Source of the DNA: UBA1413 sp964461455
Lineage (GTDB): Bacteria > Bacteroidota > Bacteroidia > Bacteroidales > Prolixibacteraceae
Direction: 5' to 3'
DNA length: 64,000 bases
NCBI GenBank assembly: GCA_964461455.1
Contig: CAYWUJ010000001.1
Location: forward strand, 62,001 to 126,000
This document shows positions 58,720 through 64,000 of this stretch, in pieces. The translations under genes and the position numbers were made by a program. Under the pieces are notes generated by a model. The model was given only the letters and a program-made list of their open reading frames with translations, was not told where the DNA came from and searched no databases. Each line of letters opens with the position of its first letter. The stretch's first letter is position 1.

Positions 58720-59280
58720 TTATAATGCTCCCAAAACTTTTGCTACGGCCTTGTAATCATTTTCTGCATCGACCTGTTGGTTGACATACTTTACCGTGCC
58801 ATCCTTGCCTATGACAAAGGTCCACCGCTGCGTGGTCACCCCCCTGTTGAGGATCACCTCCATATCGTCCACATTCCTGATGATTTGCCCGCCGGCACTC
58901 AAAGGCACCCCGAACAAACGGGCAACGGCTCCCTCCGGATCTGACAATAAGGTAAAGTTGAGATTCTGGGCCTTCCTGAACACCTGCAGCGAAGATACGT
59001 CATCACCGCTGATACCGGCTACAACCGCATCCAGGGAGTTGAACTCACCGATATGGTCACGGTAACCACAGGCCTGCTTTGTGCACCCGCCAGTCATGGC
59101 TGCAGGATAAAAGTAGAGCACTACATTCTTCTTTCCCAGATGATCGCCCAGACCCCAAACCGTTTCGTCGTCTGAAACAGCTGAAAACAAAGGAACCTGG
59201 TCGCCAATCTTAATAACCCCTTGTGAGGATACTATCAGAGCGGCAGAAAACAGCAGCAAAAGAGTCAGAAATCCTTTCAT
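58720..59280 (-). CDS. Exported peroxiredoxin (Bcp/PrxQ type)
   Basis: 186 residues with a signal peptide (1-20, ending IVSSQ). The peroxidatic motif PAAMTGGC (P-x3-T-x2-C) has Cys66; the resolving Cys71 lies five residues on, the atypical two-cysteine arrangement of Bcp. It reduces peroxides using thioredoxin-like donors, and here the export signal places it in the periplasm. The thioredoxin-like protein at 9.8 kb could serve as reductant, but that is speculation. Single gene. Confidence 0.9.
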   Translation of the reverse strand: MKGFLTLLLLFSAALIVSSQGVIKIGDQVPLFSAVSDDETVWGLGDHLGKKNVVLYFYPAAMTGGCTKQACGYRDHIGEFNSLDAVVAGISGDDVSSLQVFRKAQNLNFTLLSDPEGAVARLFGVPLSAGGQIIRNVDDMEVILNRGVTTQRWTFVIGKDGTVKYVNQQVDAENDYKAVAKVLGAL

Positions 59281-59488
59281 AATATGTCGCTTTTAATTTT
59301 CACCTCGTTTCAAACCTACAGAAATTGAGCTGAAGTTAAGAAAAATCAAATCAATAACACGATTATTCAAGCCATATGGTCATAGAAAACCAGTTTTCAG
59401 GGTTCTTTGTACCCCTTTCCACACTTTTCAACCCATCTTCTCTTCAATCTTCCGTACCTTAACCTTAGCAAAAATAAACGCTGAAATT

Positions 59489-60412
59489 ATGAAGTACCCA
59501 TCCAGTGAACCCACACCATATCCCGTGAAACACATCCTTGTGTTTTTGCTGTTCGCGATCCTCATCCTGACCGGATTTTCAGGTTTCAGCCAGGAAACTG
59601 CCGACACTGCCAGGATCTACCGTATTGAAACCAGGGACGGAAATACTTACACCGGCACCATCGTTTCAGAAGAAGCAGGCTACATCATCCTGAACACTGA
59701 CAAATTGGGGGAACTGAAAATCGCGGTTTCTGAGATTCAGTCCAGAACCGAACTCAAAGAAACCAGAAAAGTCGGCGACACATACTGGTTGCCCAATCCC
59801 CAGTCATCGCGCTATTTCTGGGCTCCCAACGGATACGGACTGGCCAAAGGGGAAGCCTATTACCAGAATATCTGGGTTTTATATAACCAGGTGTCGTATG
59901 GTTTTACTGATAACTTTTCCATTGGTGCAGGTATGGTCCCTCTCTTTCTTTTCGCCGGAACGGCCACCCCCTTTTGGGTGGTGCCCAAGTTTTCCATCCC
60001 CGTGAAAAAAGACCGGTTTAACCTCGGAACAGGGGCCTTCCTGGGAACCATCATCGGGGAAGAATCGGGGATTTTCGGTCTTCTTTACGGCACCGCAACA
60101 ATCGGTAGCCGGGACAATAATTTCAGCTTTGGAATGGCCTATGGTTTTCTGGACGACCAGTGGGCAGATATTCCGATCTTTAATGTCAGTGCCATGTCAC
60201 GACTGAGCACCAAATCCTACTTCATTTCCGAAAACTATATCATCAGTGCCGATGGAGAAACCGGAGTGATGCTTTCGGCAGGAGGCCGGAGTATCATACG
60301 CAGGGTTGGCCTGGACTACAGCCTCTGGATCCCTATATTTCCCGATATGGACGGATTCCTGGCCCTCCCCTTCCTGGGAGTGACCATCCCCATGAACAGT
60401 ACCTCCCGTTGA
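59489..60412 (+). CDS. Predicted outer-membrane protein with N-terminal SH3-like region
   Basis: 307 residues. A signal or anchor helix spans 16-36 (HILVFLLFAILILTGFSGFS). Residues 43-85 form small strands (RIETRDGNTYTGTIVSEEAGYIIL), similar to SH3-like or LSm-like modules. The rest alternates aromatic and hydrophobic residues in beta strands, suggesting a small barrel. I recognise the type as a recurring Bacteroidota hypothetical protein but know no function. It lies 93 bases before mnmA, which has its own -7 box. Confidence 0.6.
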   Translation: MKYPSSEPTPYPVKHILVFLLFAILILTGFSGFSQETADTARIYRIETRDGNTYTGTIVSEEAGYIILNTDKLGELKIAVSEIQSRTELKETRKVGDTYWLPNPQSSRYFWAPNGYGLAKGEAYYQNIWVLYNQVSYGFTDNFSIGAGMVPLFLFAGTATPFWVVPKFSIPVKKDRFNLGTGAFLGTIIGEESGIFGLLYGTATIGSRDNNFSFGMAYGFLDDQWADIPIFNVSAMSRLSTKSYFISENYIISADGETGVMLSAGGRSIIRRVGLDYSLWIPIFPDMDGFLALPFLGVTIPMNSTSR

Positions 60413-60474
60413 TCCTTAACTCCGGAATTCATCGTAACCCCACGTGTATCTACCCTATTTCCGGCCAATTGTAC

Positions 60475-60482
60475 TATTTTTG
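60475..60482 (+). promoter_or_regulatory. -7 element for mnmA
   Basis: TATTTTTG matches TAnnTTTG, 23 bases before the mnmA ATG; no clear -33 box. Confidence 0.45.
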
Positions 60483-60505
60483 TTCCGTCGATAAATGGTG
60501 AAAGT

Positions 60506-61684
60506 ATGAGCCGGGTAGTTGTCGGATTGTCAGGAGGTGTAGATTCCAGCGTAGCCGCATTTCTGCTGAAACAGCAGGGACATGAGGTTTCAGGTCTCTT
60601 TATGGTCAACTGGCACGACCGTACTGGATCCCTGACCGGCGCATGCACCTGGGAGGACGACGCCCTGATTGCGGAAATGGTGGCCAAAAAACTGGACATC
60701 CCCTTCCGCATCGTCGACCTCAGCGAACACTACAGAAAACGCGTCGTGGACTATATGTTCGCAGAATACCAGGCCGGGCGCACCCCAAATCCCGATGTCC
60801 TCTGCAACCGCGAAATCAAATTCGATATCTTCCTCGATGAAGTGCTTAATACAGGAGCCGACTTCGTCGCCACAGGCCACTATTGCAGAAAAGAGGAGGC
60901 CCTGGTCAGTGGCCTTCCTGTTTATCGCCTCCTCGCGGGTACCGACCCGAACAAGGACCAGAGCTATTTTCTCTGCCAGCTCAGCCAGGCTCAACTGGCC
61001 AAATCCCTCTTTCCCATCGGGCACCTCCTGAAACCCGAAGTGCGCGAAATCGCCCGCAGGGAAAACCTGGCCACCGCAGAACGTAAGGACTCCCAGGGGA
61101 TCTGTTTCGTCGGAAAAGTCGACCTCCCCACCTTCCTGCAACAACAATTGGAAACCCGCCCCGGAAATGTCATTGAAATTCCCGCGGCATTCATGGAGAA
61201 GAAAAAACAGGACGACACCGCCGAAAAAAACTGGAAAAAGATCTGCTTCCCCTACCCTTTCAAACCCTGGAACGGCAAGGTCATCGGCACTCACCAGGGA
61301 GCCCACTTCTATACCATCGGCCAGAGGAAAGGACTAAACATCGGAGGGCATACCGAACCTCTTTTCGTGCTGGCCACCGACGTTCAACGCAACATCATCT
61401 ATGTGGGTGAAGGGCCCGAACATCCCGGACTCTACCGGAAAGGCCTCTTTATCGGAAACGAAAATATCCACTGGATCAGGGAAGACCTCCGTATGACTCC
61501 CACAGAAAGCCGGAAATTCCTGGTCAGGGTGCGGTACCGTCAACCCCTGGAAGAGGCCACCCTTCACATGAGGGACGACGGCCTCTGGATCCTCTTTGAC
61601 AAGGATCAACGCGGAATCACCCCCGGACAGTTCGCCGCCTGGTACAATGAGGATGAACTCATTGGCTCGGGAGTCATATCGTAA
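60506..61684 (+). CDS. mnmA: tRNA-specific 2-thiouridylase
   Basis: 392 residues. PP-loop SGGVDSS is at 9-15. The catalytic cysteines are Cys100 (PDVLCNRE) and Cys200 (DSQGICFVG). The central tRNA-binding domain is followed by a C-terminal beta-barrel (QPLEEATLHM). It thiolates U34 of the tRNAs for Lys, Glu and Gln. Residues 212-235 form a short charged insertion (EKKKQDDTAEKNWKK). The next gene's true start is 116 bases downstream, although its frame is open back into mnmA. Confidence 0.95.
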   Translation: MSRVVVGLSGGVDSSVAAFLLKQQGHEVSGLFMVNWHDRTGSLTGACTWEDDALIAEMVAKKLDIPFRIVDLSEHYRKRVVDYMFAEYQAGRTPNPDVLCNREIKFDIFLDEVLNTGADFVATGHYCRKEEALVSGLPVYRLLAGTDPNKDQSYFLCQLSQAQLAKSLFPIGHLLKPEVREIARRENLATAERKDSQGICFVGKVDLPTFLQQQLETRPGNVIEIPAAFMEKKKQDDTAEKNWKKICFPYPFKPWNGKVIGTHQGAHFYTIGQRKGLNIGGHTEPLFVLATDVQRNIIYVGEGPEHPGLYRKGLFIGNENIHWIREDLRMTPTESRKFLVRVRYRQPLEEATLHMRDDGLWILFDKDQRGITPGQFAAWYNEDELIGSGVIS

Positions 61685-61799
61685 TAAAGGTCAAGATCGG
61701 GACCCGGAAATCGAAATAAATCCTTTCATCTGTGTCAGTGCGATAAGCATCACAATTTGGAAAATTAACCTTAATATTGCTTATACAAAAACTACTCAG

Positions 61800-63152
61800 A
61801 TGAACAAAATATTCCTTGCGGCAACTTTAACCCTCCTGTTCCTGGCTGCTCCCTACAGCGCGCTGAAAGTATCTGCATGGTCCGAGCACCCCCTTCTGGT
61901 CCGTACGGCATTGAAAAACCACCCTGTGTGGCAAAAAACTGATTCGGTGCAAGCCAAAAGCCTGAAGAATTTTCTCATCGAAAACGAAAAGGAACTCGAG
62001 AAATTCCTCGCAGAACAGGAAGCATGGTCGGTGGCCAACCTTCCCGACTACGTCCCCTGTCCGGCAGAACTCGCCTTTAAGGCCACCGGCAACGCCGACG
62101 ATATCCTCCACCGGTTCTATACCGCCATCAGGATCAACCCCCATGTGAAAATCCCCCTGTATCTGCATCTGCTGCCCAACGATTCCACCGGCGGAAGAGC
62201 GATTGCAGACCCCAGGGATATCTGCACCCTCGATGACATCACCTTTATGCTGCAGACCACCTACACCAGGGTGGAAGAAGGAGAACTGCTGGCCCCCTTT
62301 GAAGTGCTGGCCACCGCCAATGATGAGCCTGACTACGGATTCGACCTGGGACTCTTCGCAGACAACGGTACCGATTACGGATCAAAATACAACTTCGGGA
62401 GCCAGCCTTTTGGCAATCCCAAACTGGAATACGGCAGCCAGGCCCCCTTTCACATGGCATTTTACCACGAAGCTAAAATCCTCTACAAATTCGGCCCATT
62501 CCTGAAGCAGACCTACCTGAATTACCGCCTTTTCCTCTATAAGTCCCTGTCGGAATTTGCCTTCCGTCAGCAGCAACCCTACTGGGGCTGGCGCTTTATG
62601 GGATGGGGCATGCACTACATGGGCGACGTTTCCATGCCCTATCATATGCGGCCTCTCCCCGGGGTCAGCACTGCCCGCATGATGTGGACCAACCTGAAAG
62701 CGATGCTCGGATTCCCCAAAGCCAAGGACAACGCCGTACAACTGGTCTCCAACCGCCATACCGCCTTCGAGGAGTTCCAGTTGCAGGTCCTCAAAAAAGC
62801 CCTCCGGGAGAACAACTTCTCACATCCCTTTCTGCAGGCCCTGGCAGATCCCCTTCCTGTGGTTCCCTTTTCCCACGATTTCTTCCTGAATGTGGCGACC
62901 AAAGAATCGGCGGCTTCCGGAAAAGAAATCGACAAGATCCTGGGAAAGGAGATCCCCTCCCTGCTGGTTTCTGACCCCACAGTCGAAACCAATGACCTTC
63001 CTGAAACCGACCGTATCGTCGCCTACATGACCGAAGTAAACGGTCCAGGTTCGGTCGACAAAGTCACCGGCGCCATTGCCGGCCGGATGCGCCATTTCAG
63101 CATGCACATCCGCAGCTACCTCGAATCGGTCCTCCAGAACAGCGGAATCTGA
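61800..63152 (+). CDS. Zinc-dependent phospholipase C / S1-P1 nuclease-like exported protein
   Basis: 450 residues from the ATG at 61800; the frame is open to 61596 but that part overlaps mnmA. A signal peptide ends KVSA and the mature chain would begin WSEH, matching the N-terminal tryptophan that binds zinc in this superfamily. His41, then His272-x3-Asp276 and His282 (HYMGDVSMPYH), then His320-x3-Glu324 (HTAFE) reproduce the trinuclear zinc ligand pattern of phospholipase C and P1 nuclease, with an insertion before the last pair. Substrate (lipid or nucleic acid) is unclear. Confidence 0.75.
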   Translation: MNKIFLAATLTLLFLAAPYSALKVSAWSEHPLLVRTALKNHPVWQKTDSVQAKSLKNFLIENEKELEKFLAEQEAWSVANLPDYVPCPAELAFKATGNADDILHRFYTAIRINPHVKIPLYLHLLPNDSTGGRAIADPRDICTLDDITFMLQTTYTRVEEGELLAPFEVLATANDEPDYGFDLGLFADNGTDYGSKYNFGSQPFGNPKLEYGSQAPFHMAFYHEAKILYKFGPFLKQTYLNYRLFLYKSLSEFAFRQQQPYWGWRFMGWGMHYMGDVSMPYHMRPLPGVSTARMMWTNLKAMLGFPKAKDNAVQLVSNRHTAFEEFQLQVLKKALRENNFSHPFLQALADPLPVVPFSHDFFLNVATKESAASGKEIDKILGKEIPSLLVSDPTVETNDLPETDRIVAYMTEVNGPGSVDKVTGAIAGRMRHFSMHIRSYLESVLQNSGI

Positions 63153-63237
63153 CAAAACGGCCATCCCCCGGCTCTTCCTTGCAGACCCAGGCACCGGATT
63201 GGCAAAGAATGACTAATTTTACACCAAATAATACGAT

Positions 63238-64000
63238 ATGATCAAATCCATGACCGGATTCGGGAAATCCGCGTTCGAAATCAACAACAAAAAAGTCACT
63301 GTTGAGGTGAAGTCCCTGAACAGCAAACAGTCCGACATCTCAACACGCATTCCTCCCCTATACCGCGAAAAGGAACTCGATATCCGTAGGGAACTCTCTG
63401 ACAAACTGGTCAGGGGAAAAATCGACTTTGCAGTCTACATCGAAAACCTGGGGGAAACAGGCAGTGCAGTCATCAACCCAGGCGTGGTGAAAGGCTATTT
63501 TTCCGACCTCAGCAAAATCAGCAATGAACTTAACATTCCGGTAAACGAGCGGCTGCTTCAGATTGTCATGCGTTTACCCGATACCGTCAAGGTGAACTAT
63601 GAAACCCTTGAAGAGGAGGAATGGCAACTTCTGCACACCCATATCAGCGTCGCCGTCGATGCAGTGGAACAGTTCCGGCTGCAGGAAGGAAATGCCCTGG
63701 CTGCCGACCTGTCGGCCAACCTGGCTGCCATCATGCAACTGCTGGCAGAAATTGAACCCTTTGAACAACAGCGCATAGAGTCGGTAAAAACCAGACTGAA
63801 TGACAGCCTCGAAAGTCTGAAAACCAACGGGAATGCCGATCCTAACCGTTTCGAACAGGAACTGATCTTTTACCTCGAACGGCTCGACTTCAACGAGGAG
63901 AAAGTGCGCCTCGCCAACCACTGCCGCTATTTCACCGAAACAATGGACGACTCCGATTCCAACGGACGCAAACTCTCTTTCATCACCCAGGAAATCGGCA
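63238..64000 (+). CDS. yicC: YicC-family endoribonuclease, N-terminal part (runs off window)
   Basis: At least 254 codons to the window edge. The opening MIKSMTGFGKS is the standard YicC start, followed by VEVKSLNSKQSDISTRIPP and the internal DPNRFEQELIFYLERLDFNEE. The E. coli protein is an oligomeric RNase implicated in small-RNA turnover. The C-terminal DUF1732 part is visible up to KLSFITQEIG and would need about 35 more residues. gmk often follows this gene in the phylum, but that is beyond the window. Confidence 0.9.
   Translation, partial: MIKSMTGFGKSAFEINNKKVTVEVKSLNSKQSDISTRIPPLYREKELDIRRELSDKLVRGKIDFAVYIENLGETGSAVINPGVVKGYFSDLSKISNELNIPVNERLLQIVMRLPDTVKVNYETLEEEEWQLLHTHISVAVDAVEQFRLQEGNALAADLSANLAAIMQLLAEIEPFEQQRIESVKTRLNDSLESLKTNGNADPNRFEQELIFYLERLDFNEEKVRLANHCRYFTETMDDSDSNGRKLSFITQEIG

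Noticed and set aside
61596..61799. Upstream extension of the phospholipase-like frame
   Set aside because: It overlaps mnmA and would bury the signal peptide that starts at 61800.

Overview
The window reads as chromosomal DNA from a free-living member of the Bacteroidota (Bacteroidales-like). The evidence is a type IX secretion cargo domain, the Bacteroidota-specific families DUF4290, DUF4494, DUF4249, DUF1460 and DUF5777, a MurA and a transcarbamylase very close to the Bacteroides types, a fused CcsB-CcsA, the absence of Shine-Dalgarno sequences, and promoters of the Bacteroides form (TTG, 19-20 bases, TAnnTTTG). A run of 100 N flanked by an exact 55-base duplication shows that this is a draft assembly, probably metagenomic. 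I found no tRNA, rRNA, CRISPR array, insertion sequence or prophage.

Layout. 0-12 kb: the N-terminal part of a peptidase-ABC exporter, an EF-G paralogue lacking the catalytic histidine (EF-G2 type), a type IX cargo protein, a PcrA/UvrD helicase, DUF4290-murA, a thioredoxin-like protein and grpE-dnaJ. 12-23.4 kb: a minus-strand respiratory block. From a Crp/Fnr regulator with an N-terminal cysteine cluster it runs through a six-haem lipoprotein, a one-haem lipoprotein, a DUF5777 beta-barrel, a small cytochrome c, a seven-haem membrane-anchored cytochrome, a b-type cytochrome and CcsBA, then an M20 deacylase. 23.6-39.4 kb: pyrimidine, arginine, proline and histidine synthesis. carAB is divergent from argR, which is followed by a GNAT gene, argG, argC, argD, proC, proB, proA, the transcarbamylase argF' and hisA, hisF, hisIE. 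The transcarbamylase carries the proline that marks the succinylornithine type, so arginine is probably made through succinylated intermediates. The M20 deacylase at 13-14 kb is a candidate for removing the acyl group.

39.5-54.5 kb: two small Bacteroidota families, malic enzyme MaeB, a glycerophosphodiesterase, two tandem LpxL-like acyltransferases, a Gate-domain membrane protein, a two-component system divergent from a cysteine-rich exported peptide, an AmmeMemoRadiSam radical SAM enzyme, a DEAD-box helicase and a TonB-dependent receptor. 54.6-58.7 kb: AT-richer surface lipoproteins bracketed by two copies of a GC-rich hairpin. 58.7-64 kb: a peroxiredoxin, an outer-membrane-type protein, mnmA, a zinc phospholipase C-like protein and the start of yicC.

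Two findings stand out. First, the 12-23 kb block has every layer needed for an electron path from quinol to the cell surface (porin-cytochrome-like), which I infer from composition only. Second, a structured leader element with compensatory base changes occurs once before the one-haem lipoprotein gene and twice, in tandem, before the DEAD-box helicase gene. In both genes the last stem ends exactly 47 bases before the start codon. It looks like an undescribed cis-regulatory RNA.
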